The notes below the pieces were generated by a model that saw only the letters and a program-made list of their open reading frames with translations, was not told where the DNA came from and made no database searches. Shown in pieces: positions 9,760 through 18,405 of a stretch of 64,000 bases of DNA. Every line of letters starts with the position of its first letter. Position 1 is the first letter of the stretch. The DNA is taken from positions 1 through 64,000 of the forward strand of contig NZ_JAFBEX010000010.1 in assembly GCF_016908975.1 (NCBI RefSeq), read 5' to 3'. Source of the stretch: Neobacillus cucumis (lineage in GTDB: Bacteria > Bacillota > Bacilli > Bacillales > Cytobacillaceae). The translations under genes and the position numbers were made by a program.

Positions 9760-9803
9760 TGATAATCATTTTCAATTGTAAAAGCATCACGGAATCTTGT
9801 CAA
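9760..9803 (-). promoter_or_regulatory. nik operon promoter with abutting Fur box
   Basis: On the minus strand, -35 TTGACA (9803-9798), a 17-base spacer and -10 TACAAT (9780-9775). The sequence TGATAATCATTTTCA (9760-9774, plus strand) matches the 15-base Fur box TGATAATNATTATCA with one mismatch and lies directly downstream of the -10, where binding would block initiation. The ATG is 23 bp further on. Confidence 0.85.
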
Positions 9804-9868
9804 TGTAAAATTAGAAGCTTTATTTTTTTACCACTAGCCAAAATAGAAATAATCAGTAAGTAGAATAA

Positions 9869-9917
9869 AAAGCCTGAATCTTAATTACTTGGTAATTAAA
9901 GATTCAGGCTTTTTTTC
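9869..9917 (-). terminator. Terminator of the MFS gene
   Basis: Arms AAGCCTGAATCTTAATTAC and GTAATTAAAGATTCAGGCTT pair along almost their full length with one bulged base and a 3-base loop, flanked by T runs on both strands. It ends the MFS gene at 9932 and separates it from the nik promoter. Confidence 0.9.
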
Positions 9918-9931
9918 ACTTTCCATTTGGA

Positions 9932-11218
9932 TTAAATCGCTTCACCCATATCATTCTCAACTTCAGACTTTGATTTCATTTCTGGAATTGGCAGGACAAC
10001 CACTGCAGAAAGGGTTGAGAAAGCCGCTAGCACTAAGAAGAAGAGCGTATATCCATCTCCGCCAAATAACTTGACTCCCAAAGCGATTAAAGCTGGTGCT
10101 GCAAAATTTACTAGTGTTGATGCAAGATTTGTTGTTGTATTCATAATCGAGATATCTTTTGCTGCATTCTCTTTAGAAGGCAAAATGCGGTTTACAAGGG
10201 CGTTGTCCACTGCACCATACATTCCAAAACCAAAGTTGAAGATAAAGTTACCGACAACAACCCAAGTGATGTTAGAAGAGAAGGCAAATGCAACTAAACA
10301 GATTCCTGTTACAAGTGCTGCCCCCATAACAAAAGGCTTTTGTTTTTTCACTTTATCTGATAAGAATCCTCCAAGAATACCTGCCACAACCATTAACATG
10401 ATAGCTGGTGCGGTAAGTGCCATTAATTGAAAAATCTTTGTTTGATCCAATTGAAATCTAGCGATATAGAAAAGTGTTAACAGCCCCATTCCAGCATTTG
10501 AAAAATTAATAAACAACTTTGTTAATAACGCCCAAGTATAAGAAGGATAATTTTTAAAACTTGGATAGAAACCACGAATCCCAATTGACTTTTTCTCACT
10601 AGTTGATGCTCCGGCAAAATAATTATCTTTAATTAAAAGAGCAGCTAACATTCCACCAATTAGTTGAACAATAATCATGGTAATCATTTTCTCTTCAAGA
10701 GTTGATTTTGCAAAAGCTCCCATGACCATCTGTCCGATCATGACGAAAGCAGGTGCTGCTGCACCAATTAATCCAGAAACCCGGCCAAACTTCTCAGGTT
10801 CTACTTGTTCAGGAACAATGGCGTAACATGATAGTGAAACCATACCATAAAAGAAATTGGTTAGACACAAAGCAATGACAAACACTGGGATGGATGAAGC
10901 ATACGTTAGAGCTAACATGGATAGTGCTCCGCCAATACTTCCCGCAATCATCCAAAACCTTCTTCTCCCCATTTTAAGCTTTGTCTTATCTGCAATCACT
11001 CCGCTAAAAAGTCCAAAAATGACAACAGCTATACCGGAGATTCCAGTGGCTGTAGCAAAGGCAGCAGTTGCATGTTCTTGTCCAACAATTCTAATAACAA
11101 TAAAAGTAGAAAGTCCAAATCCTAATAGTACTAACGGCGCGATTGAGGTTCCAACACCCAGCATAGCTGCCACTATCAATCTCATAAAGGGGGTCTTATT
11201 CATCACAGTATTCTCCAT
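9932..11218 (-). CDS. MFS sugar/glycoside carrier (copy 1)
   Basis: A 428-residue major facilitator of the sucrose/maltose-carrier (SLC45-like or GPH) type with about 12 hydrophobic segments and the inter-helix motif DKTKLKMGRRRFW. I start it at the internal ATG (MENTVMNKTPF), which follows GGAGGT; the frame continues upstream to 11254 without need. It is a close paralogue of 18406-19698: a stretch of 68 residues around the first cytoplasmic loop is identical in both. The neighbouring AraC-GH39 gene and the glycosidases suggest uptake of an intact plant glycoside. The substrate is unproven. Confidence 0.85.
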   Translation of the reverse strand: MENTVMNKTPFMRLIVAAMLGVGTSIAPLVLLGFGLSTFIVIRIVGQEHATAAFATATGISGIAVVIFGLFSGVIADKTKLKMGRRRFWMIAGSIGGALSMLALTYASSIPVFVIALCLTNFFYGMVSLSCYAIVPEQVEPEKFGRVSGLIGAAAPAFVMIGQMVMGAFAKSTLEEKMITMIIVQLIGGMLAALLIKDNYFAGASTSEKKSIGIRGFYPSFKNYPSYTWALLTKLFINFSNAGMGLLTLFYIARFQLDQTKIFQLMALTAPAIMLMVVAGILGGFLSDKVKKQKPFVMGAALVTGICLVAFAFSSNITWVVVGNFIFNFGFGMYGAVDNALVNRILPSKENAAKDISIMNTTTNLASTLVNFAAPALIALGVKLFGGDGYTLFFLVLAAFSTLSAVVVLPIPEMKSKSEVENDMGEAI

Positions 11219-11291
11219 TTTTCTACCTCCATTTAGTAAAAATACTAAGTACATAAAAATAAATTAAATGATTCCCTATGAATCCTCGTTA

Positions 11292-11306
11292 CTGGAAACG
11301 CTTCCT
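11292..11306. promoter_or_regulatory. cre site (CcpA) upstream of MFS copy 1
   Basis: CTGGAAACGCTTCCT fits the catabolite-responsive consensus WTGNAANCGNWNNCW except for its first base. It is about 75-90 bp upstream of the carrier start, so carbon catabolite repression is likely. Confidence 0.7.
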
Positions 11307-11421
11307 TATGTACTTCATTATAGAGATATGAAAACCTTTACACTATCCGATATTTGTTCAAAGCAGGTACCTAAATTGTCATTTCTGTTTTCTATGGTTC
11401 CATTTTACTATATTTCGGCAA

Positions 11422-11449
11422 CAAAAAAAGGCAGGTCGGTTCCTGCCTT
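11422..11449 (-). terminator. Terminator of the AraC-GH39 gene
   Basis: Read on the minus strand: GGCAGG, 6-base loop, CCTGCC, then TTTTTTT. It lies 31-58 bp beyond the AraC-GH39 stop codon. Confidence 0.8.
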
Positions 11450-11479
11450 GAAACCAATACTGTAGGCACTAGCATTTGC

Positions 11480-13984
11480 TTACAGTGCCTTTTGTGGAAT
11501 AATCTCATATAATTGAACTTCATGTGGCTCAAGATTAGCTGTTAGAATATAATCTTCTTCAATCCTGACTTCACTAATATGAAGTCCAGGAACACTTGCA
11601 TCTTTTAAATAGCTTATTTCATCAGCACCCATTTGGTTAGGTGCTCCCATCTTGACCCAAGTATCAAACGAACTTCCATTTTGCCTGTTTAATCGGTATT
11701 GCTTCACCTTATATGTTCCTTTTTTCAAATCATTTAAAATAAACTTCATTTCGATTGGATTATGATCAAGGAACACATTGTATCGATTTTGTAAATCTAT
11801 GTTTGCATGCTGGTTCATACAATAGAGCCGGTCATAATGGCAATAATGAAACAGCAGTAACTGAAAACCATTTGAACTTTTCGTTAGGAAATAACCATCC
11901 CCCTGCGAAACGAGTTGATTCCCCAACTTGCCAAGTAATTCATAAGCATAAAAAGCTGCTTTGGGAATATTGCGATTGGTGATTAACCCAAGCCCGCCAT
12001 GAAAATCGACAGTCGCCGCTCTTCTTTCTTCTATTAAATCGGTTATCGTCCAATAGCCAAAGCTTTGAATCACATCGATATTTTCCAAGAGATTTTTTAC
12101 AATAAAAGCTGCTTTAAAGCTGGTATCATTCGTTAAATCACGATGATACGCCGTCGAGTTCCATTCAGAAAGGTGAATTTCAATTTCCGCTAGATTATTT
12201 TCGAACAATATCTGTTTAAGGTCTGCGATGCGATTTTCCAGAAAGCTTTCATCTCTTGAAATATAACCAAAATCCATCGCACTTTCATTGGTTTGTTTCT
12301 TTTTCTTATTTACATCCATTTCGTCATGTGAATAACAGTGAAAAGAAATAAAATCAGGAATACAACGCTCTCTCCTGCAAAAATCTAAAAATCGTTGCAG
12401 CCAATCATTATTTTTAATCGAAACAATACTTGGACCGCCTACCCTGTAATGAGGATTTATGCCCTTGATCGTGTCATAAGTATTTTTATACAACGTACAA
12501 TAACCTTCGAATGTTCCTCGCCAAAATACATAAAAGTCCGGCTCATTCCAAACTTCAAAATACCATTGCAAGATTTCATCTTCCCCATAAAGATTCTCAT
12601 AATGTCCAATAAACGCCTTTAAGAGGTTATTCCATTTGTCCATGTCCTTTGGTTTACTGACGATACTTTCTTTATAAAAAACCGTTTCGTGGCTGTCAGC
12701 TAAATCCCTAGGCATAAATCCCAGTTCAACAAACGGTTTTACTTGTATACTCCGTAAAAACTCCATTAACTTGTCCGTATATAGAAAATTATATTCAGGA
12801 AGTCCTTGTTCGTTGTCACCGTAAACCATCATCTCATCATCAAAAAGCCCATGAAAGCGAAGGTATTGAAAATTTGTCGCCTCTTTCACCATCTTAAGTT
12901 GGTTTTGGATATCCGTGTATAAACACTCTTTCGCCTTCCCCACGGTCATAAGATTTTTCCAAGTATGACTTAGCTTTTGTGCCTTTTCCGCCACATTAAT
13001 CTTAAACGCCTTTTTTAAAACGGCCTTATTTTCGACCACACTCGCTTGTTCATTACTTGGAAGGAAAGCAAACAGTTGGTCAAAAGCTTGGGATTTATCA
13101 ATTTCTACATAGTTAGCAAGCGTCACTTTATTACTCTCCGATTTCTTTGGTTCCATCTCAACCGCACGTCGGTACTCACTTGGGGTCTGTTGATAAAACT
13201 CCTTAAAAGCCCGATTAAAGGCTTTTACACTTGCAAACCCGTTATCAAGCGCAATCTGCGTGAGGGGTATATCGGTAAAAACAATATCTTTGACAGCATG
13301 GTCGAGCCGAATACTGTCAACGTATTTTGAAAAAGGCATCCCTAAATGTTTTTGAATAAATTTTGATAAGTAATGTACAGACAGAAATTCTATCTGCGAT
13401 AATTCATTTAAGGTAATTTGCTGCTTAAAATTGTCCTTCACATAGGAGGTAATCCTTAGTAACCGTTCGATATGTTTCTGGCTGGAGAGCTTGCTTTCCT
13501 TTTCTGTCTCTTCTTTAAAGTTTTTGATCAGCAAATAAATTAACTGAAAATAGAGCGACTTTATTTGTAATTCATAACTTTCACCCTCTTTATTTATGAC
13601 CCACATCATCTGTGCCAACAAGGAACGCAGTTCATTAAACTCTGCTTGATGGTTCTCATCATACAGAAAAGATTTACAAGAAAAAGCGTAGGAATCGACA
13701 TCTTTAATATTTTCTTTTAATTCAGGAATGGGCAGTTGAATCGTTAATAATAAATTTTCTTCTTGGTGCTGGATCGCGTGAATATCATTTGCATTGATTA
13801 AGAATACGTCTTTTTCATTTAACTCATACCGTTTATCGTTAACAGACACACTAACTTTTCCTTTTAGGACAAAGATGATTTCAATGCTGTCATGCCAATG
13901 GTTTGATACATAATCCACGCTATTAAGAAAAATATGTAAGGGCAGTTCTTTATTCATTTCAATAATTTCATAAGTAAAATTCAT
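11480..13984 (-). CDS. AraC-type regulator fused to a GH39 glycosidase domain
   Basis: An 834-residue fusion. Residues 1-90 resemble a cupin sensor (HWHDSIEIIFVLKG). Residues about 175-275 form the AraC helix-turn-helix pair (FASVKAFNRAFKEFYQQTPSEYRR). Residues about 330-780 form a family 39 glycoside hydrolase barrel (the beta-xylosidase/iduronidase family) with the acid/base motif WNEP (Glu about 481) and a candidate nucleophile in LSEWNS (Glu about 607). Both catalytic glutamates appear intact, so the domain may still cleave or at least bind a sugar. No signal peptide: the protein is cytosolic. It lies upstream of MFS copy 1 on the same strand but has its own terminator. Best reading: a regulator that senses a glycoside through its hydrolase-like domain, or a true enzyme-regulator. 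Confidence 0.85.
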   Translation of the reverse strand: MNFTYEIIEMNKELPLHIFLNSVDYVSNHWHDSIEIIFVLKGKVSVSVNDKRYELNEKDVFLINANDIHAIQHQEENLLLTIQLPIPELKENIKDVDSYAFSCKSFLYDENHQAEFNELRSLLAQMMWVINKEGESYELQIKSLYFQLIYLLIKNFKEETEKESKLSSQKHIERLLRITSYVKDNFKQQITLNELSQIEFLSVHYLSKFIQKHLGMPFSKYVDSIRLDHAVKDIVFTDIPLTQIALDNGFASVKAFNRAFKEFYQQTPSEYRRAVEMEPKKSESNKVTLANYVEIDKSQAFDQLFAFLPSNEQASVVENKAVLKKAFKINVAEKAQKLSHTWKNLMTVGKAKECLYTDIQNQLKMVKEATNFQYLRFHGLFDDEMMVYGDNEQGLPEYNFLYTDKLMEFLRSIQVKPFVELGFMPRDLADSHETVFYKESIVSKPKDMDKWNNLLKAFIGHYENLYGEDEILQWYFEVWNEPDFYVFWRGTFEGYCTLYKNTYDTIKGINPHYRVGGPSIVSIKNNDWLQRFLDFCRRERCIPDFISFHCYSHDEMDVNKKKKQTNESAMDFGYISRDESFLENRIADLKQILFENNLAEIEIHLSEWNSTAYHRDLTNDTSFKAAFIVKNLLENIDVIQSFGYWTITDLIEERRAATVDFHGGLGLITNRNIPKAAFYAYELLGKLGNQLVSQGDGYFLTKSSNGFQLLLFHYCHYDRLYCMNQHANIDLQNRYNVFLDHNPIEMKFILNDLKKGTYKVKQYRLNRQNGSSFDTWVKMGAPNQMGADEISYLKDASVPGLHISEVRIEEDYILTANLEPHEVQLYEIIPQKAL

Positions 13985-14040
13985 TTTCGGTCACCCATCT
14001 TGATTCCATCAATTTGTTTTATTCAGTATACATTTTAAGA

Positions 14041-14160
14041 ACAAAAGCGCAAGCGCCTTGAACAGCCCCGACAAGCATAAGACGCTCAGGGAAAGAAGGC
14101 GTTCTTCGCCTTCTTTCCCTGAGTGGCTGTAGACCATCGAGGGGCTAGGCGCTGGAGCTA
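14041..14160. repeat. Palindromic Bacillus-type intergenic repeat
   Basis: An imperfect palindrome of about 120 bp. Its centre is a perfect 17-bp hairpin, CTCAGGGAAAGAAGGCG (14085-14101) / CGCCTTCTTTCCCTGAG (14107-14123) with a 5-base loop. The outer parts AAGCGCAAGCGCCTTG and GGGGCTAGGCGCTGGAGCT also pair roughly. The outer words are familiar from dispersed repeats in Bacillus genomes. It sits between the deoR 3' end and the AraC-GH39 start and has no coding content. Confidence 0.8.
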
Positions 14161-14164
14161 AACT

Positions 14165-14200
14165 ATAAAAAAACAGACCAGTTTTGGCCTGTTTTAGTCT
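14165..14200 (-). terminator. Probable terminator of the deoR gene
   Basis: On the minus strand AACAGGCCAAAACTGGTCTGTTTTTTTA forms an 8-9 bp stem followed by a T run. It overlaps the deoR stop codon by a few bases. Confidence 0.65.
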
Positions 14201-14955
14201 ACAATTAGTAATTTTATTTTTTTCTCGTTTAGTTCGTTTTTAGTTTCTTTATCTATTTTTGAATCGGTAATAATGCAGTCGATGTTGGAAACAGGGTTTA
14301 TTCTTGAGAAAGCCCGTGTTCCAAATTTACTGGAATCCACCATTAAAATGGTTTCATCAGCTATTTCTATCATTTGTTTCTTTAATAACGCTTGTGATTC
14401 ATTAAAGTCACTTAGTCCTCTTTCGAGATGAACTCCTTTGCAGGAAAGAAATGCTTTATTCACATGGTACATGCTTAGGGATCGTTCCGCTAGTGGTCCA
14501 ACATATGATAAAGATTGTGAAAGTAATGTTCCACCAGTAGAAATGACTTTAATTTGTTCTTTTTTACTTAGCTCAATCGCTACCTTTATCGAGTTGGTTA
14601 GAACTGTTAAAGGCATATCAGGAAGTTCCTTCGCAACATACCATGCAGTAGTACTAGCATCTAAAACAATTTGATCACCCGGCTCAATTAATCGAACTGC
14701 TGATGCCGCGATCGCTTTCTTTTGTTCCGCATTGGTGATTTCTCTTTCTAAATAAGAAACCTCGCCTTGTTCCTTTTCAATACTAACCGCACCGCCATGA
14801 CTTCTCATTAAAAGGTTCTCTTTTTCAAGCTTTTCAAGGTCCCGGCGAATTGTTTCTTCAGTAACAGAGAATATCTTGCTCAGCTCCGTAACCCGTATGC
14901 TTAATCGCTCGTTGACTAATTCGACGATCTTCTTCTGTCTTTCTGCTACAAGCAT
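14194..14955 (-). CDS. rhaR: DeoR-family regulator, probable rhamnose repressor RhaR
   Basis: A 253-residue DeoR-family regulator. The N-terminal helix-turn-helix (about residues 5-55, ELSKIFSVTEETIRRDLEKLE) is followed by the sugar-phosphate-binding domain (about 75-235) with the characteristic VLDASTTAW and GGTL motifs. B. subtilis rhamnose genes are controlled by a DeoR protein (YulB/RhaR), which suits this context. The same 10-mer, ACAAACATAA, flanks its own promoter and recurs before rhaEW, and with one change before lutA, supporting self-regulation and control of those operons. An AGAGGGGTAG site precedes the ATG. Naming as rhaR is by family and context, not by direct alignment. Confidence 0.82.
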   Translation of the reverse strand: MLVAERQKKIVELVNERLSIRVTELSKIFSVTEETIRRDLEKLEKENLLMRSHGGAVSIEKEQGEVSYLEREITNAEQKKAIAASAVRLIEPGDQIVLDASTTAWYVAKELPDMPLTVLTNSIKVAIELSKKEQIKVISTGGTLLSQSLSYVGPLAERSLSMYHVNKAFLSCKGVHLERGLSDFNESQALLKKQMIEIADETILMVDSSKFGTRAFSRINPVSNIDCIITDSKIDKETKNELNEKKIKLLIVD

Positions 14956-14997
14956 ATCTTCTACCCCTCTCTATCTCACACTTTTATTTATGTTGTT

Positions 14998-15061
14998 TTA
15001 TGTTTGTTTTTTACTTATTCATACTATAACTATAACATATTTCTTTGAAAAACAAACATAA
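14998..15061 (-). promoter_or_regulatory. Inverted 10-mer operators flanking the deoR promoter
   Basis: TTATGTTTGT (14998-15007) and its exact reverse complement ACAAACATAA (15052-15061) flank a 44-bp stretch. On the minus strand this stretch holds TTTCAA and TATAGT with a 16-base spacer. This suggests DNA looping or paired-site autorepression by the DeoR protein. Confidence 0.65.
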
Positions 15062-15107
15062 ATAATACAAAAAGAAAGATTCAACTAATATATTTTTGTT
15101 TTTTAAG

Positions 15108-15141
15108 CCAAAAAGGACAGGCGCTCCACACACGCCTGTCC
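15108..15141 (-). terminator. Second terminator-like hairpin downstream of GH78
   Basis: Perfect 9-bp arms GGACAGGCG / CGCCTGTCC with a 9-base loop. On the minus strand they are followed by TTTTTGG. It may back up the GH78 terminator at 15353-15387 and insulate deoR. Confidence 0.65.
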
Positions 15142-15225
15142 ACAATCAAACCAACTATTTAAAACCGGCTTCTTAAATTGAGCTAAATTCTATTTAGAAG
15201 ACTTTACTTTATTGCTTTAACGCTT

Positions 15226-15340
15226 TATTAACAAATTTCAGGACGATATTAACAAAAATTTAGCGATATTAACAATATTTCAAGTGATATTAACAAAATT
15301 TGATCCCATTTTAACAAATTCCAGAAGATATTAACAAATC
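15226..15340. repeat. Helically phased TATTAAC array, 20-21 bp period
   Basis: Six copies of TATTAACAAA (one reads TTTTAACAAA, one TATTAACAAT) start at 15226, 15247, 15267, 15288, 15309 and 15329: steps of 21, 20, 21, 21 and 20 bp, about two helical turns. The sequence between copies is only loosely alike, often ATTTCAG then GA. The 438-bp gap 14956-15393 holds this array, the deoR operators and two terminators, and no gene. The array has no coding capacity. All copies face one side of the helix, as expected of a protein-binding or bending array. Confidence 0.85.
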
Positions 15341-15352
15341 CCCCAACAACCG

Positions 15353-15387
15353 CAAAAAAAGCCAATCACGACAGGCGATTGGCTTTA
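15353..15387 (-). terminator. Terminator of the MFS-GH78 operon
   Basis: Perfect 10-bp stem AAAGCCAATC / GATTGGCTTT with a 9-base loop, followed on the minus strand by a T run. It lies 7 bp beyond the GH78 stop. Confidence 0.9.
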
Positions 15388-15393
15388 ATCTAT

Positions 15394-18306
15394 TTATTTT
15401 ACTAATTCAACTTCCAATTCCAGCATTTTTAGCTCGTCAATAATGGCTTTAACCTTATCAACTGTTAGATTCGCCTCTTGTAACTCCGCCAATTCCTTTA
15501 AGCTTCTAGCTTTTGTAGAAAAAATAGCTGGTGGTTTTGTGATACCAGGGGCAAATTTCTCGATAACAGCAACTGCCTCTTTATAATCAAGGAAATCAAT
15601 AATTCGGGTATCTTCAGTAAAGATTGGTTTCAATCCACTTTCGTTTCGATACTTAAAGTGATAAGATCCAGAACCAACCGTAAGTCGTACCCCCTCTACC
15701 GTTTCCATATATGAATGAATGTCCCCTGAAACCAATGGTTTATTTCCTTCCATGACATCAGCCAGATGCGCTTTAGGTAAAAGAATCTCTGCCGTTGTAT
15801 TTCCAGGAATTTCAACCTCTATTTCCACCGTTTCATTCGTCAGGTGCCAGGATGATAAAATCCTTCCATACATGGATTCATAAGCAGCTTTTGCTTGAGT
15901 AAACGAAATCCCTGCAAATTTTGGTTCGATTTTGATTTTCTTATAGGCAGGTATTGCTGGATCCATATCAATCCCTGCTACGGCTTTATACATCCAATTC
16001 CCGATAGATCCGTAAGCGTAATGATTGAAAGAGTTCATTTGATCACTCCAGAATGAACCATCTGGCTTAATGCTATCCCAATGCTCCCACACAGTTGTGG
16101 CTCCTTTTTTCACTTGGTATAACCAGGACGGGAAATCATCCTTCATTAATAATTTGACGGCTGTTTCATGGTAACCGCCTTTTGACAGTGCTAAACTGAT
16201 ATACGGTGTTCCGACAAAGCCTGTGTTTAAATGATAATCGTTTTGAATGAGTAGTTGATTTAACTCATAGGCTGTCCGTTCTTTAGCTTTTCCTTCCACC
16301 ATATCAAACATGAGAGCAATAACATGAGCAGTCTGGGTTGGAGACACCAATCTGCCTGATGGAGAAACAAATTCATGGTTAAATTGTTCGATAATTTTAT
16401 CTAATAAGAAACTATATTCCTGAACTTCATCTTTTTTCCCAAGGACCTCTGCTGCATCTCTTAGAATCCTAGTTGAATGGGCATAAAAGACGGTGGCAAT
16501 AAAATCTCTTTCCGTGGCGCCAACAAAGCTATTTTCTTTCGCATCCAGGGCTAGCCAATCACCGAAATGAAAACCTGTATTCCAAAGATATTCGTTCTTG
16601 CCCTGCCTGCGGATGTATTCAACCCACGCCTTCATACTTTCAAATTGCTCAGCAAGTACACGTTTATCTCCATAAGTCTGATAAACCGTCCATGGTATAA
16701 TCGTCGCGGCATCCCCCCAAGCGGCAGAACCCATTCCACCTTCTACATTCGGAATAACAAATGGGACATTACCATCTGGAAGCTGGTCCGCTTTTAAATC
16801 TCTGAGCCACTTTGTAAAAAATGGTCCTCCTTGATAATTAAATAGAGCAGTAGGAATGAAGACCTGTGCATCCGCTGTCCACCCTAGCCGTTCACTTCGC
16901 TGAGGACAGTCGGTCGGCACATCCAGGAAGTTTCCTCTTTGTCCCCAAACAATATTTTGCTGAAGCCGATTCACTAATGGATCAGAACACTCAAATTCAC
17001 CTGTGCGCTCCATGTCAGAATGGATGACCTCACCGTCGAAATTTCCAAGTGGCAAACCGTTTTCCTGTCCAGGATATCCTTCCACTTTTACATAACGGAA
17101 ACCCTGGAATGTAAAATGGGGAGCATAGGTCTCGAGCCCTTCACCTTTTGTTATATACTCTACTGTTTGCTGGGCAAATTTTAAATTGCCAAAGTAAATA
17201 TTTCCGTCTTTATCCAGTACTTCGGCATGCTTTAAGACAATTTGAGTTCCTCTAGGAGCATTCACCTTAAATCGCAGGCGGCCGACCATGTTTTGCCCCA
17301 TATCGATAACAGTATCACCAGCAGGTGTGACAAATGCGTCTATTGGTTTAAGCACTTCTGTTACACGAGTTGGTACGTTTTCTTGTGCCACCAATTGGGT
17401 AACTGGCATTTCTTGAATGATCGTACCGGTCCAATCCTGATCATTGAAGTCGGATTGACTCCAGCCTTCTTTTTCAAGCCTTGCATCATACGTTTCACCA
17501 TGGTAGATTTCTGAAAAAAGAATAGGTCCTGTAGAAGCCTTCCAAGTGTTGTCCGTTACAATGACCTCTTCTGTTCCATCGTTAAAGGTAACATGAATTT
17601 GGAAAAATGCTGCCCGTCTGTCACCATAGATATTGCGATTATTCTCCCGAACGAGGTTTCCTTTATACCAGCCATCTGCCAGCATAATTCCGATCGCATT
17701 GGAACCGGCTAACATCTGTTCGGTTACATCATAGGTCTGATACTGAAGTCGTTTATGATAGCTCGTCCACCCTGGAGCGAGTAGTTCATCGCCGACGCGT
17801 TCTCCGTTTAAATATAATTCATACAAACCAACACCAGTGCCATAAATACGAGCTGAACTGATTCCGGTTTTTAGATTAAATTCTTTCCTTAATAGAAAAG
17901 CGGGCTCGCTCTGTGGATCAATTTCGGCAGGATCAGGTGTAATCCATTCCGCCCTCCACTCACTAGTATCCAACAAACCGGTTTCCCACCATGCTATTTC
18001 ACTCCACGCTGTTTCTCGTTCAAAATTGTCCCAGACTTTTACACGGTAAAAATACCTTGTTCGAGGTTCTAATTCGGGACCACCATAATCAACGTGAATA
18101 GATTCATCAGATTCAATAATCCCTGAGTCCCATTTAATGGTAGTAAAATTCTGGTCATGGGCCGTTACTTGAAGTTGATACGCCTTTTGCATCGTTCCAC
18201 GTCGGTCTGATTGAATTTTCCAGCTAATACGGGGTCTTTTTATATCAATTCCTAACGGATTATTACGATACTCGCAAGTTAATGCCTCTACTTTTAATAA
18301 CGTCAT
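15394..18306 (-). CDS. GH78 alpha-L-rhamnosidase (copy 1)
   Basis: A 970-residue family 78 enzyme that releases terminal alpha-L-rhamnose from glycosides or oligosaccharides. Domain order: N-terminal beta domains (about 10-115), carbohydrate-binding/N domain with LYELYLNGERVGDELLAPG (about 140-330), the alpha/alpha barrel (about 440-800) and a C-terminal beta domain. The general acid is the Glu in DCPQRSERLGW (about 472) and the base is the Glu in TTVWEHWD (about 741). An extra helical tail of some 80 residues follows the usual end. I start at the ATG at 18306, 10 bases after GAGAGG; the frame opens further upstream only through a TTG that overlaps that site. No signal peptide is present, so it works inside the cell. 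It is the second gene after MFS copy 2. Confidence 0.93.
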   Translation of the reverse strand: MTLLKVEALTCEYRNNPLGIDIKRPRISWKIQSDRRGTMQKAYQLQVTAHDQNFTTIKWDSGIIESDESIHVDYGGPELEPRTRYFYRVKVWDNFERETAWSEIAWWETGLLDTSEWRAEWITPDPAEIDPQSEPAFLLRKEFNLKTGISSARIYGTGVGLYELYLNGERVGDELLAPGWTSYHKRLQYQTYDVTEQMLAGSNAIGIMLADGWYKGNLVRENNRNIYGDRRAAFFQIHVTFNDGTEEVIVTDNTWKASTGPILFSEIYHGETYDARLEKEGWSQSDFNDQDWTGTIIQEMPVTQLVAQENVPTRVTEVLKPIDAFVTPAGDTVIDMGQNMVGRLRFKVNAPRGTQIVLKHAEVLDKDGNIYFGNLKFAQQTVEYITKGEGLETYAPHFTFQGFRYVKVEGYPGQENGLPLGNFDGEVIHSDMERTGEFECSDPLVNRLQQNIVWGQRGNFLDVPTDCPQRSERLGWTADAQVFIPTALFNYQGGPFFTKWLRDLKADQLPDGNVPFVIPNVEGGMGSAAWGDAATIIPWTVYQTYGDKRVLAEQFESMKAWVEYIRRQGKNEYLWNTGFHFGDWLALDAKENSFVGATERDFIATVFYAHSTRILRDAAEVLGKKDEVQEYSFLLDKIIEQFNHEFVSPSGRLVSPTQTAHVIALMFDMVEGKAKERTAYELNQLLIQNDYHLNTGFVGTPYISLALSKGGYHETAVKLLMKDDFPSWLYQVKKGATTVWEHWDSIKPDGSFWSDQMNSFNHYAYGSIGNWMYKAVAGIDMDPAIPAYKKIKIEPKFAGISFTQAKAAYESMYGRILSSWHLTNETVEIEVEIPGNTTAEILLPKAHLADVMEGNKPLVSGDIHSYMETVEGVRLTVGSGSYHFKYRNESGLKPIFTEDTRIIDFLDYKEAVAVIEKFAPGITKPPAIFSTKARSLKELAELQEANLTVDKVKAIIDELKMLELEVELVK

Positions 18307-18344
18307 TTTTGATATTCCTCTCAATTCATACTTTATTTCTGAAA

Positions 18345-18381
18345 AAACCTAAGGATGAATGTATTCTACGTACATTCATCC
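18345..18381 (-). terminator. Intercistronic hairpin between MFS copy 2 and GH78
   Basis: Perfect 11-bp stem GGATGAATGTA / TACATTCATCC (18353-18363 / 18371-18381). On the minus strand TTAGGTTTTTTC follows. It could be a leaky terminator that lowers GH78 expression relative to the carrier, or an mRNA-stabilising hairpin. Confidence 0.7.
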
Positions 18382-18405
18382 CTCATTTCATTTTTCAATG
18401 ATTAT

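Noticed and set aside
9738..9803. Upstream extension of nikA
   Set aside because: It would cover the promoter and Fur box and bury the lipoprotein signal peptide.
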